From Hyphomonadaceae bacterium UKL13-1 (GTDB lineage: Bacteria > Pseudomonadota > Alphaproteobacteria > Caulobacterales > Aquidulcibacteraceae), in NCBI GenBank assembly GCA_001602435.1, contig CP012156.1:2252001-2316000 (forward strand): 64,000 bases of DNA. The letters run 5' to 3'. Position numbers and translations under genes: made by a program. Below the pieces are notes generated by a model. It was given only the letters and a program-made list of their open reading frames with translations. It had not been told where the DNA came from and made no database searches. Of the stretch, positions 9,508 through 18,245 are shown piece by piece (positions within the stretch are counted from its first letter, which is position 1; each line of letters opens with the position of its first letter).

Positions 9508-11319
9508 ATGTTTCAAACTTATGACGTGCGCGGTGGCGCAGACCAAGGCCGCAAGGCACTTCCTTTAATCCGCGCTCAGTTGGAGCAATTGGGCCTTGAT
9601 GGCCTGTTTGTGCCCCATGAGGACGAGTGGCAGAATGAATATCTGCCCGATTGTGCTGAGCGTTTGGCTTGGGCGACAGGCTTTACCGGCTCCGCCGGGG
9701 CTGCCATCATCCTGCGCGATAAAGCCTATTTGTTTTCAGACGGGCGCTACACCCAGCAGGCGCTGAGCCAAACGGCACCCGAATTGTTTGAACAACGCGA
9801 CCTCGTCGATCAAGGGCCAGCCTTTTGGCTTAAGGCGGAAGCGCCTGCTGGTGCCAAAATCGGTTATGATCCCCGTCTCGTCCCGCCAGATGCCTTGGCC
9901 CGTTTGAAAGAATCGGCTGCTCAAGCAGGCGTTGAATTGGTCGCCGTGGGCGTCAATCCGATTGACCAAGCTTGGCAAGATCGCCCTGCGGAGCCGAGCG
10001 CGGAAATCGTCCCCCATCCTGAAACCTTCTCTGGCGAGAGCAGCGCGTCGAAGCGCTCGCGCATTGGCGAAAAGTTGTCTGGCGATGGCATTGAGGCCAG
10101 TGTTCTCACATCGCCTGCAGCACTGGCTTGGCTGTTCAATATCCGCGGCAAAGACGTCACCCGCACGCCTTTGGCCTTGGGTAGCGCTATTCTGAACAAG
10201 GACGGCACGGCACAATTATTTGTGAAGCCTGAGAAAGTGACGCCAGAATTGCGCGGCTTCTTGGGCAATGAAGTCTCGATCAGCACAGAGCCTGATTTCG
10301 TCGAAGCCTTAAAGAAAACCAGCGGCAAGCGCATTTTGGTCGACCCCAGCCTGTCGTCTGCCCATGTGTTTGACGCCTTGCACGCAGCGGGTGCGCAAGT
10401 CGTGCGCGGCCAAGATCCCACGATCATGCCGCGCGCCTTGAAGAACGCCGCTGAAATCGCTGGAACCAAGCGTGCCCATGCCCGAGATGGTGTGGCACTT
10501 GCCAATTTCCTGCATTGGTTTGACATGGAAGCGCCCAAGGGCAAGCTGACAGAGATCGACATCTGCAAGGCCATCGAAGGCTTCCGCTTGGCGACGGGCG
10601 CTTTGCAGGATTTGTCGTTTGACTCCATTTCCGGCGCTGGTCCCAACGGGGCTTTCCCGCATTATCGCGTGACGGTCGAAAGCAACCGCAAAGTCGATCA
10701 GGATAATTTGTTCCTGCTCGATTCCGGTGGCCAATATCTCGATGGCACCACAGACGTCACCCGCACCGTGGCGGTCGGCACGCCAAGTGCTGAGATGAAA
10801 GACCGCTTCACCCGCGTTCTGAAGGGCCATATCGCTTTGTCGCGGGTGCGCTTCCCGAAAGGTACCACGGGCTCTGCGCTCGACGCTTTGGCGCGCATGA
10901 GCTTGTGGGAAGGCGGCTTTGATTATGACCATGGCACCGGCCATGGCGTCGGCTCTTATCTCGGCGTGCATGAAGGCCCGCACCGCATCGCCAAAGTGCC
11001 CAATCATGTGGCGCTGGAACCGGGCATGATCGTCTCAAACGAGCCGGGCTTCTACAAAATTGACGGCTACGGCATTCGCACCGAAAACCTGCAATATGTG
11101 ACGCCCGCCACCCCGATTGAGGGCGGAGAGCGGCCGATGTTGGGCTTTGAGACGCTAACACTGGCCCCGATTGATCGCCGCTTGATCGTGGTCGAGATGT
11201 TGACCGAGGCAGAACGGGTTTGGCTGAACCAGTATCACGCCAAAGTTCTGGCAGAGATTGGCCCACGCGTGGAAGCTGATGTGCGGGCTTGGCTCGAAGC
11301 GGCAACTGCACCGCTTTAG
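9508..11319 (+). CDS. Xaa-Pro aminopeptidase (M24B family)
   Basis: A 603-residue three-domain aminopeptidase P: two creatinase-like N-terminal domains (about 1-320), then a pita-bread catalytic domain. The five metal ligands are visible as D405 (LLDSG), D416 (TTDVTRT), H479 (within HGTGHGVG), E512 (NEPGF) and E526 (RTENL), matching the dimetal site of M24B enzymes. It removes N-terminal residues ahead of proline. The C-terminal extension after E526 contains a WLNQYH segment typical of the long eukaryote-like cytosolic form. It is followed by an MFS transporter about 56 bases downstream, possibly co-transcribed. Confidence 0.92.
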   Translation: MFQTYDVRGGADQGRKALPLIRAQLEQLGLDGLFVPHEDEWQNEYLPDCAERLAWATGFTGSAGAAIILRDKAYLFSDGRYTQQALSQTAPELFEQRDLVDQGPAFWLKAEAPAGAKIGYDPRLVPPDALARLKESAAQAGVELVAVGVNPIDQAWQDRPAEPSAEIVPHPETFSGESSASKRSRIGEKLSGDGIEASVLTSPAALAWLFNIRGKDVTRTPLALGSAILNKDGTAQLFVKPEKVTPELRGFLGNEVSISTEPDFVEALKKTSGKRILVDPSLSSAHVFDALHAAGAQVVRGQDPTIMPRALKNAAEIAGTKRAHARDGVALANFLHWFDMEAPKGKLTEIDICKAIEGFRLATGALQDLSFDSISGAGPNGAFPHYRVTVESNRKVDQDNLFLLDSGGQYLDGTTDVTRTVAVGTPSAEMKDRFTRVLKGHIALSRVRFPKGTTGSALDALARMSLWEGGFDYDHGTGHGVGSYLGVHEGPHRIAKVPNHVALEPGMIVSNEPGFYKIDGYGIRTENLQYVTPATPIEGGERPMLGFETLTLAPIDRRLIVVEMLTEAERVWLNQYHAKVLAEIGPRVEADVRAWLEAATAPL

Positions 11320-11375
11320 CGCTTTATCGCCTTTAGTCCATTGACCTCAAAGGTTGGCTGACCCATCACAGACGG

Positions 11376-12650
11376 GTGAGCCAATCTTTAGCCCCCTTCA
11401 AGCATGTTTCTTTCGCCCGCTATTGGTGCGCCCGCGTTTTTTGGACGTTGGGCACGCAGATCCAGATCACGGCGATGGGTTGGCAGGTCTATGACATTGC
11501 GCGAGCACGTGGCGACACGATTGAAGAAGGTGCTTTTCTGCTGGGCCTGATTGGTCTGTCGCAATTCGTGCCTTTGCTCATCCTATCCTTGTTTGGTGGC
11601 CAAGCAGCCGACCGGTTTGATCGCCGTTTGATCATTCTGGTCTGTATTGCGTTGAAAGTGGCGATTGCGGGGGCCTTGGTGACCGCTTCAGGCTTTGCGC
11701 CGTCTGCCTTGATCGCCGCTATCTTTGCCGTTGCCATGGTGACAGGCATGTTGAACGCCTTTTTGCCCGCAGCCAGCTCTGCCATGGTGTCCAACCTCGT
11801 ACCGCGCGATCAGCTGCCCCAAGCCATTGCTTTAATGTCGTTAAGCTTTCAAGGCGGGTCCGTTCTCGGCCCCGCTCTGGGCGGCCTCTTGTTCCACTTC
11901 GGTGCCAATGTGCCCTATAGCGCAGCCTTGGGACTGTTTATCTGCGGCTGGATTCTGGCCTTTTGGACTAAGGCCCCACCGCAAGAAAAAGTCGAAAGCG
12001 GGCGCACCTTTGCGATGATCAAAGAGGGCCTGATTTATGTGCGCGACAATAAGATTGTTTTAGGCGCGCTCAGCCTCGATCTCGCCGTTGTGCTATTGGC
12101 CGGGGCGACCGCCCTCCTCCCCGTTTTTGCGCGCGATATTCTCCATGCTGGCCCCACCGCACTTGGTGCCTTGCGTTCTGCCGGGGCGATTGGGGCAGGT
12201 GTGGTCTCTATCTTTCTCGCCATCAAGCCGATTGAGCGCAATGTCGGACGCTGGATGTTTGGTGCGGTCTTTGTGTTTGGACTGGCGACCTTGGGCTTTG
12301 GCCTGTCGACCACTTTGTGGGTTTCGGTCGCCTGCTTGGCGATTGCAGGCGCAGCCGACATGATTTCGGTCTATGTGCGCTCTTCGCTGGTGCAATTGGC
12401 AACCCCAGACGCGATGCGCGGGCGGGTGTCGGCGATCAGCTTTGTCTTCATCTCAGCATCCAATGAAATGGGCGAGTTCCAATCCGGCGTTGCCGCCCGC
12501 CTGCTCGGCCCCGTCACCGCCGTTGTTGCCGGTGGTATTGGCGCGGTTATGATCGCGGGGGCGTGGATGCGGCTGTTCAAGCCCTTGGCCGAGGCCGACC
12601 GTTTTGAAGATGCAGCGCCAGAAAATCAGGCCTCGACCAAAGCGTCTTGA
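11376..12650 (+). CDS. MFS transporter, EntS/MFS_3-like exporter
   Basis: A 424-residue inner-membrane protein with about 12 hydrophobic segments. GGQAADRFDRR, the MFS motif A between helices 2 and 3, sits near residues 72-85. The overall pattern fits the MFS_3 (enterobactin exporter EntS-like) group. The substrate cannot be read from sequence. The start is GTG. The cytoplasmic tail is charged (about 405-424). It probably shares a transcript with the aminopeptidase and the following SDR gene (42-base gap). Confidence 0.85.
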   Translation: MSQSLAPFKHVSFARYWCARVFWTLGTQIQITAMGWQVYDIARARGDTIEEGAFLLGLIGLSQFVPLLILSLFGGQAADRFDRRLIILVCIALKVAIAGALVTASGFAPSALIAAIFAVAMVTGMLNAFLPAASSAMVSNLVPRDQLPQAIALMSLSFQGGSVLGPALGGLLFHFGANVPYSAALGLFICGWILAFWTKAPPQEKVESGRTFAMIKEGLIYVRDNKIVLGALSLDLAVVLLAGATALLPVFARDILHAGPTALGALRSAGAIGAGVVSIFLAIKPIERNVGRWMFGAVFVFGLATLGFGLSTTLWVSVACLAIAGAADMISVYVRSSLVQLATPDAMRGRVSAISFVFISASNEMGEFQSGVAARLLGPVTAVVAGGIGAVMIAGAWMRLFKPLAEADRFEDAAPENQASTKAS

Positions 12651-12692
12651 CCCTGCTAATCTCAAACAAACATAAGACTAGGGAGCACGACC

Positions 12693-13610
12693 ATGGGCGT
12701 TTTAGACGGTAAAGTCATTCTGATTACAGGTGGTGGCAATGGCATTGGCCGCGAGTGCGCGCTGCAAGCCGCGGCTGCTGGGGCCAAAGTTGTCGTCAAT
12801 GATTTGGGCGGCTCGGTTACAGGAGGTGATGAAGGCTCGGTCGGGCCTGCACAAGCGGTTGCCGATGAGATCAAGGCAGCTGGCGGCGAGGCTGTCGCCA
12901 ATTCTGACTCTGTCACCGATTTTGCCGCTGTCAAAGGCATGATTGAGCAAGCCAAGGATGAGTTTGGTGGCCTTCATGCCATTATCAATCCCGCCGGCAT
13001 CTTGCGCGATGGCATGTTCCACAAAATGTCCGAACCCGACTGGGATGCCGTGATCGATGTGCATTTGCGCGGCGCTTATAACGTCACCCGTGCCAGCGTG
13101 GAATTGTTCCGCGAGCAACAAGACGGGGCCTATGTCCTGTTTACCTCCACCTCCGGCATTATCGGCAATATTGGCCAAGCCAATTATGCCGCCGCCAAAA
13201 TGGGTGTAGCGGGCTTGTCGCGCATCATCGCGATGGAAGGGGCGTTGAAAAACGTGCGCTCCAACGTCATCGCGCCCTTTGCTTGGACCCGTATGATCGC
13301 CACCATCCCCGTGAAGGATGAGGCCAGCGCTCAGCGGGTGGAGCGGATTCGCACCCGGATGCGCGCCGATCAGGTCGCCACCTTCGCAGTCAGCTTGTGT
13401 TCAGCTGCCGCCAGTCATGTAACAGGTCAAATATTCGGCGTACGCGGCAATGAAGTGGTCGTCTTTGACCAACCAAGGCCAGTCCGCTCGGTATCGAGGA
13501 TTGACGGATGGACACCAGAGACACTGATCGAACATGGACTGCCCGCTTTGAAAGGTGGCTTCATGGGGCTGGAAGCAACTGCCGGGGTCTTCACCTGGGA
13601 TCCCGTCTAA
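12693..13610 (+). CDS. SDR family oxidoreductase (17beta-HSD4-like)
   Basis: A 305-residue NAD(P)-dependent short-chain dehydrogenase. It has the Rossmann glycine motif TGGGNGIG (12-19), Ser152/154 and the catalytic YxxxK at Y165-K169. The C-terminal extension (about 245-305) and the NDLGGSVTGG insertion resemble the dehydrogenase unit of multifunctional 2-enoyl-CoA hydratase/3-hydroxyacyl-CoA dehydrogenases, so a role in beta-oxidation-like chemistry is likely but not proven. The usual NNAG motif reads NPAG (99-102). GGGAG precedes the ATG. The end of the gene is overlapped out of frame by the next gene. Confidence 0.88.
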   Translation: MGVLDGKVILITGGGNGIGRECALQAAAAGAKVVVNDLGGSVTGGDEGSVGPAQAVADEIKAAGGEAVANSDSVTDFAAVKGMIEQAKDEFGGLHAIINPAGILRDGMFHKMSEPDWDAVIDVHLRGAYNVTRASVELFREQQDGAYVLFTSTSGIIGNIGQANYAAAKMGVAGLSRIIAMEGALKNVRSNVIAPFAWTRMIATIPVKDEASAQRVERIRTRMRADQVATFAVSLCSAAASHVTGQIFGVRGNEVVVFDQPRPVRSVSRIDGWTPETLIEHGLPALKGGFMGLEATAGVFTWDPV

Positions 13611-14422
13611 CAAAGTTTAGCCTCGCGCTCGCCGTGTGCGGGCTGGCCGCATTTGCCGCCAGCCCAGCGCTGAGCCATGGCGTACATGCGCCCTCAAAGG
13701 GGGCACCTAAGCCTGTTTTGGTGCTGGAGGGCGAATTCGTCGCGACGGAACTCAATGGTCGCCCGCTCAGCCGAAGCGGTGACGCGCCCAAAGCGACTTT
13801 GGTTTTTCTGCCCCAAGATGGCGTCAGCGGCTCAACCGGCTGCAATCGACTGAATGGCAGGTTGGTAAGGTCGGGCGCAGACACCACGCGCTTTGGTCCG
13901 CTTGCCCTCACCAAAATGGCCTGTACAGGCCCAGCAGGTGCTTTAGAGCGCCAGATGCTGGCGGTCCTGCGTGCTACCAATCAGATCAGCAAATTTGGCA
14001 GCGAAGTGCGTTTGCTATCGGCCAATGGTCGCGTGCTTGCGCGCCTACAAGCCATCAGCGCGCGCGCCGAGACGGGCACAAGCCTTTACGGAAAATCCTG
14101 GACCTTAGTCCGCTTGAATGGTCAGGCTCTCGACCCGCAAAGCCTCAGGCCGCAGGTGACGTTTGAAAGCAATCGCATCAGCGGCTCAACCGGATGCAAC
14201 CAGTTTTCCGGTATCCACCAGCGCGCTGCAGGCAAGTCCCGCTTCATGAATATGATGCAAACAGAGCGGGCGTGCTTGGCCGCGATCGGCGATCCAATGG
14301 CGGTGGAGGCGGCCTTTATGGCGGCCCTAAGTCAAGTCGATGAGATCAGTTTGACGACAAATCAGATGATCTTGAAGTCCAGTAAGTCGCCAGATGTGCT
14401 GATCTTTGAAGCGGGCAATTAA
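13508..14422 (+). CDS. Exported protein with two META domains
   Basis: A protein of up to 304 residues with two tandem META (HslJ-like) domains, each carrying the SGSTGCN signature (near residues 111 and 229) and a following MACTG or ERACL stretch. HslJ-type proteins are envelope or heat-shock-associated and of unknown biochemistry. A hydrophobic export segment (FSLALAVCGLAAFAASPALS) begins near residue 37. The ATG used here has AGGA seven bases upstream but lies 103 bases inside the SDR gene and gives a long N-region. A non-ATG start nearer the hydrophobic segment is possible. It converges with the LysR gene (four-base overlap). Confidence 0.75.
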   Translation: MDTRDTDRTWTARFERWLHGAGSNCRGLHLGSRLTKFSLALAVCGLAAFAASPALSHGVHAPSKGAPKPVLVLEGEFVATELNGRPLSRSGDAPKATLVFLPQDGVSGSTGCNRLNGRLVRSGADTTRFGPLALTKMACTGPAGALERQMLAVLRATNQISKFGSEVRLLSANGRVLARLQAISARAETGTSLYGKSWTLVRLNGQALDPQSLRPQVTFESNRISGSTGCNQFSGIHQRAAGKSRFMNMMQTERACLAAIGDPMAVEAAFMAALSQVDEISLTTNQMILKSSKSPDVLIFEAGN

Positions 14423-15330
14423 ACATGCCAAGGCGGGGTCCGTCCGCCAAATTTCTTGACCATAAATTCCGAGAAGACTTCCAGACGCTTTGGCTTGCCC
14501 CTGCCGGGTGGGCTTAAGAGATGCAAGGTCAATTCGGGCGACCGCCAGTCTTCCAGCGCGCGTTCCAGCCTGCCCGCACGCAAATCTTCGCAGACCAAAA
14601 AGTCGGGCAGATAGGCAACGCCGAGGCCTTCGCGAAGGGCTGGCATTTCAATTTCGCCGCCATTGATGGTGATGGGGCCTTGAACCCGCACGCGCAGGTC
14701 GTTGCCCTCCCCATCCACATAGCGCCAGAGCGAGTGGTTGGGCGTGTTGGTGTAGCGAAAGCAGCAATGCATGGCGAGGTCTTCGGGCCTGCGCGGCTTG
14801 CCGCGTTCTTGCCAATAGGCGGGGGCTGCCACCGTCAACAGGCGCACCGGCGCGAGTTTGCGTGCCAAAAAACTGGAGTCCGGCATGGTGCCGATACGGA
14901 TCGCCACGTCGAAATTGTCCGCCACCATATCCACCGTGCGCTCGTCCACGCCAAACTCAAGGCTGATTTCGGGATAGGCGCGGATGAATTCCGGCAAAAG
15001 GTCGGCCAACCACAGGCGGGCAAAGGCTTGTGGCGCAGCAATTTTCAGATTGCCACGCGGCACTTCGCGGGTTTCGCGGGCTTCGTCCGCTAAGGCAGCA
15101 GCCTCTTCCATGATGCGCTGCGCCCGGGCATAGGCGCGCTGGCCGGCATCGGTCAGCGAAAACAGGCGCGTGGTGCGGGCAAACAGCAAGACCCCCAGCT
15201 TTTGCTCCAGTTCTGCAATCTGCTTGGAGACGGTTGCTTTGGACAAATTGAGATCGCGCGCCGCAGCGGTGACGCTGGCGCGCTCGGCGACTTTCGCAAA
15301 GGTCGTGAGAAGGTCGAGGTCGAGACTCAT
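14419..15330 (-). CDS. LysR family transcriptional regulator
   Basis: A regulator of about 303 residues with an N-terminal winged helix (SLDLDLLTTFAKVAERASVT, then DLNLSKATVSKQIAELE) and a LysR_substrate effector domain from about residue 90. The start was set at MSLDLD rather than 36 bases upstream because LysR proteins begin right at this helix. It is divergent from a flavodoxin/pirin pair, with two tandem operator-like repeats between them. This is the classical arrangement for a LysR protein controlling its neighbours, perhaps in response to quinones or electrophiles (inference). Confidence 0.9.
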   Translation of the reverse strand: MSLDLDLLTTFAKVAERASVTAAARDLNLSKATVSKQIAELEQKLGVLLFARTTRLFSLTDAGQRAYARAQRIMEEAAALADEARETREVPRGNLKIAAPQAFARLWLADLLPEFIRAYPEISLEFGVDERTVDMVADNFDVAIRIGTMPDSSFLARKLAPVRLLTVAAPAYWQERGKPRRPEDLAMHCCFRYTNTPNHSLWRYVDGEGNDLRVRVQGPITINGGEIEMPALREGLGVAYLPDFLVCEDLRAGRLERALEDWRSPELTLHLLSPPGRGKPKRLEVFSEFMVKKFGGRTPPWHV

Positions 15331-15357
15331 GCGCGGCACCATTTTTTGACACAAATC

Positions 15358-15408
15358 ACGAAACAATCGGTTTCGTTTTTCCCTAGTATTCGAACAATCT
15401 GCTTTCGT
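15358..15408. promoter_or_regulatory. Tandem LysR-type operator candidates
   Basis: Site 1 (15358-15376) has 7-base arms ACGAAAC and GTTTCGT around AATCG. Site 2 (15391-15408) repeats the same pattern in degenerate form, CGAACAATCTGCTTTCGT. The centres lie about 31 bases apart, close to three helical turns, in the interval between the divergent LysR and flavodoxin genes. Confidence 0.55.
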
Positions 15409-15470
15409 CCATAAGGCGTTTCAACATCTGTCGCATCTCTGGCGGCGGATACGAGAAAAGGTCTCCTCCC

Positions 15471-16046
15471 ATGACGAAAATCGCAATCATCTATCATTCC
15501 GGTTATGGCCACACTGCTGTCGTCGCAGAACATGTTGCGAAAGGCGTTACCGACGCGGGCGGGGAAGCCGCATTGTTAAAGATCGACTCTGCCGCACAGG
15601 ATTTCAGCGCGATTTTGGACGAAGCTACCGCGGCAGATGCCATCATCTTCGGCGCACCCACCTATATGGGCGATATCTCTGCGCCCTTGAAAGCTTTCTT
15701 TGAGGCCAGCTCCAAAGTCTGGTTCACTTTAGGCTGGAAAGACAAGGTGGCCGGCGGCTTCACCAATTCCTTGAGCTTTGCCGGTGATAAGGGCAATTCC
15801 TTAAACTCCATCCTGACTTTGGCCATGCAGCAAGGCATGATCTGGGTTGGTACGGGTATTCTCCCTGGCGCGCATAGCAATAGTGATGCGGCCCCTGACG
15901 TGGTCAATCGTTTAGGCTATTATGTTGGTGTTGCCACCCAGTCCGACAATGCGGCGCCCGACATCACCCCGCCTCCCGGCGACCGCGAATTTGCCCGCCT
16001 CTATGGCGTCCGCATCACGGAAATGACGAAGAAAATGAAAGGTTAA
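15471..16046 (+). CDS. Flavodoxin-fold NAD(P)H:quinone reductase-like protein (WrbA-like)
   Basis: A 191-residue flavodoxin-fold protein. The FMN phosphate loop is YHSGYGHTAVVAE (8-20), and GAPTYMGDISAPLKAFFE (about 62-79) and WKDKVAGGFTNS match the WrbA/flavodoxin_2 group that reduces quinones by two electrons. It lies four bases ahead of a pirin gene and divergent from LysR. Together they look like a small quinone or electrophile stress unit. It does not carry a membrane segment. Confidence 0.85.
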   Translation: MTKIAIIYHSGYGHTAVVAEHVAKGVTDAGGEAALLKIDSAAQDFSAILDEATAADAIIFGAPTYMGDISAPLKAFFEASSKVWFTLGWKDKVAGGFTNSLSFAGDKGNSLNSILTLAMQQGMIWVGTGILPGAHSNSDAAPDVVNRLGYYVGVATQSDNAAPDITPPPGDREFARLYGVRITEMTKKMKG

Positions 16047-16049
16047 GCC

Positions 16050-16748
16050 ATGATCGAGAAACGCGAATTCAACAGTCTGGGCCGCTTTAAAAATAGCTGG
16101 CTCAATGCCCGCCACCATTTCTCCTTCGGCCATTATCATGACCCAAAGCGCACGCAATGGGGCACGATACGGGTGTGGAATGATGACGAAATTGCCCCTG
16201 GCACTGGCTTTGACCCCCATGGTCATGCCGACATGGAAATCATCACCTATGTGCGCGAAGGGGCGATCACCCATAAGGACAGCTTGGGTAATGTTGGCCG
16301 CACCGAAGCGGGCGACGTTCAGGTCATGAGCGCAGGCACTGGTATCACCCACGCCGAATACAACATGGAAGATGAGAAAACGACGCTCTATCAAATCTGG
16401 ATCTTGCCAGAGAGCGCGGGCGTTGCCCCTTCGTGGGGTGCGGCGAAATTCCCCAAGGATGATCGCTCCGGCCAGTTCATCACGCTGGCTTCGGGCTACT
16501 CCGAGGATGAAGGTGCTTTGCATATCCGCCAGAAAGCCCGTGTCTTGGGTGCAACTTTGAAGGCAGGCGAAAGCGTCACCTATGATTTGGCTGCTGGCCG
16601 TCACGCCTATCTGGCAGCCGCCAAGGGCGTCGTCGAACTCAACGGCATCGACCTTTATGAGCGCGATGCCGCCGCAATCAAGGACGAGCCCAAATTGACC
16701 ATCAAGGCCGTTGTCGACGCCGAACTGGTATTGGTCGACGCGCCTTAA
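16050..16748 (+). CDS. Pirin family protein (YhhW-like)
   Basis: A 232-residue bicupin pirin. The N-terminal cupin has HPHGHADMEIITYV-like metal ligands (GFDPHGHADMEIITYV near 50-65) and TGITHAEYN (about 94-102), and the C-terminal half is the pirin_C/YhhW domain. Some pirins of this class show quercetin 2,3-dioxygenase activity in vitro, but the physiological role is uncertain. It is translated directly after the flavodoxin gene (three-base gap), so the two are one operon under the divergent LysR regulator. Confidence 0.9.
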   Translation: MIEKREFNSLGRFKNSWLNARHHFSFGHYHDPKRTQWGTIRVWNDDEIAPGTGFDPHGHADMEIITYVREGAITHKDSLGNVGRTEAGDVQVMSAGTGITHAEYNMEDEKTTLYQIWILPESAGVAPSWGAAKFPKDDRSGQFITLASGYSEDEGALHIRQKARVLGATLKAGESVTYDLAAGRHAYLAAAKGVVELNGIDLYERDAAAIKDEPKLTIKAVVDAELVLVDAP

Positions 16749-16766
16749 TACTGCATTGAGGCTAAC

Positions 16767-17507
16767 ATGAGAGGCTGGCCGTTCTTCGAAAGTAGGACGG
16801 CCACCATGTTGTTTAACAAGCCTCCCTCCCCCGCGCGTTCGCGCCGCGATGCAGGCCATGAGGTCCGCCCCCGTCCTATAGGGCCAAGGCCCAATGGGCC
16901 AGACACGCCTTTGATGGAACCAGCGGCCCTAAGTCGCGCCCTTCGCCATGCGGCGTGGCGCGATCCCCGGGCAGAGCGCAAGAAATTCACCGAGGTCTAT
17001 AGTGCCGTCCGTACCTTGGAACGCACCGCAGCCTATGTCGATCAAGCCTTGGAGCGCTTATCCGAAGTCGCTGAAGCTTTGCGGATCGGCCAAACGACCG
17101 AGCACGATTTGATGCGTGGCCTACAAGCGGCGCGGATTGAAGAATTGCTCGACAGTCTTGAGCGGCTCTCGAAAATGGCCGCAAATGGCGGCCTTAACCT
17201 CCTCAATGGCGAGTCAGAAAGCCTCTATCTCGACTTTGGACACGAAGCCTTTCGTTATGTCCTCCCGCCATTTGATCTGCGGCGCGGGCCAAAGGGCCTG
17301 AATATCCCCCAGATGAAGGACGGCTTCGACAATAGCTCTGAAATCCAGGCTATCAGCCAAGCTGTGGCACTGGCCCAAGTCCGGGTCGGTCAATTTGCTG
17401 CCCGCCTCAGCCATGATGCGGGGATGCTGGTCCGCATGGCCAAGACCTATGAAGCCGACATCTCCGTTGAGGGTGACATTGGCCCAAGCCAGGAACGCGC
17501 CGACTGA
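16767..17507 (+). CDS. Flagellin-like hypothetical protein
   Basis: A 246-residue protein with a basic, proline-rich N-terminus (1-50) followed by long amphipathic helices. Residues of about 78-155 (VRTLERTAAYVDQALERLSE, then a heptad region, then MAANGGLNLLNGE) follow the layout of the flagellin N-terminal coiled coil ending in the NG-x-LL-G turn. Residues of about 195-235 resemble the flagellin C-terminal helix. The similarity is by pattern only. No flagellar gene is nearby. Both this ATG (GAGG five bases upstream) and ATG 16806 (AGGA eight bases upstream) have good ribosome sites. It follows pirin by 18 bases. Confidence 0.5.
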   Translation: MRGWPFFESRTATMLFNKPPSPARSRRDAGHEVRPRPIGPRPNGPDTPLMEPAALSRALRHAAWRDPRAERKKFTEVYSAVRTLERTAAYVDQALERLSEVAEALRIGQTTEHDLMRGLQAARIEELLDSLERLSKMAANGGLNLLNGESESLYLDFGHEAFRYVLPPFDLRRGPKGLNIPQMKDGFDNSSEIQAISQAVALAQVRVGQFAARLSHDAGMLVRMAKTYEADISVEGDIGPSQERAD

Positions 17508-17574
17508 GTCACCCGCCGGTTTCACTGAACCAATTCAGCGCCTGACGCGTAGAGAGCTTTGAAAGGTGTCCAAC

Positions 17575-18117
17575 ATGTTCAAAACCCTCCAAAAGGCAGC
17601 CGCCCTAACAGCCGTCGCTCTGAGTGTGGCCGGTTGTGCCACGACGGCATCCGCTCCGACTGCAAAAGCGCCACAGCAACTTGTTCTGGAAGATTATTTC
17701 AAGGGCAAAACGACCGCTTGGGGCGTGTTCCAAGACCGTAACGGCACGCTGATCCGTCAGTTCAAGGTCGATATTGATGGCCAATGGGACGGTTCCGTCC
17801 TCACCCTCGATGAGCGCTTTGATTATGCCGACGGCGCGAAAGAACAACGCATCTGGAAGATCAAAAAGACGGGTCCCAACAGCTATGAAGGCACGGCGGG
17901 CGATGTGCGCGGCGTGGCACGCGGCCTCATTCAAGGCAACCAATTGTCGTGGGTCTATGATGTTGATTTGAAGGTCGGCGAGCGCACGGTCTTAGTGACA
18001 TTTGATGATCGGATGTGGTTGCAGCCAGACGGTATTCTGATCAATCGGGCAAAAGTGAAGAAGTTCGGCATCGTCTTTGGTGAAGCCACCATCGTGTTTC
18101 AGCCGGTAAAGCCCTAA
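17575..18117 (+). CDS. DUF3833 family lipoprotein
   Basis: A protein of about 180 residues with a lipoprotein signal peptide ending in the lipobox LSVAGC, so it is lipid-anchored in the envelope. The mature part is a DUF3833 domain (EDYFKGKTTAWGVFQDRNG near the start, RMWLQPDG and KKFGIVFGEATI near the end). This family is common next to chalcone-isomerase-like or SDR genes, and its function is unknown. The ATG is preferred over an upstream GTG because GAAAGG lies eight bases before it. Confidence 0.85.
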   Translation: MFKTLQKAAALTAVALSVAGCATTASAPTAKAPQQLVLEDYFKGKTTAWGVFQDRNGTLIRQFKVDIDGQWDGSVLTLDERFDYADGAKEQRIWKIKKTGPNSYEGTAGDVRGVARGLIQGNQLSWVYDVDLKVGERTVLVTFDDRMWLQPDGILINRAKVKKFGIVFGEATIVFQPVKP

Positions 18118-18245
18118 GACGATGATCAGGCCGCCACAAATTTAATGTTGGGCCACCTTGCCGAAACCCAATTTTGCGATCATTTTAGGCTTTGCTGGGC
18201 CCAATTCTCGAATTCGAAACGGGGTTGGATAAAGAGGAGAAAGAC

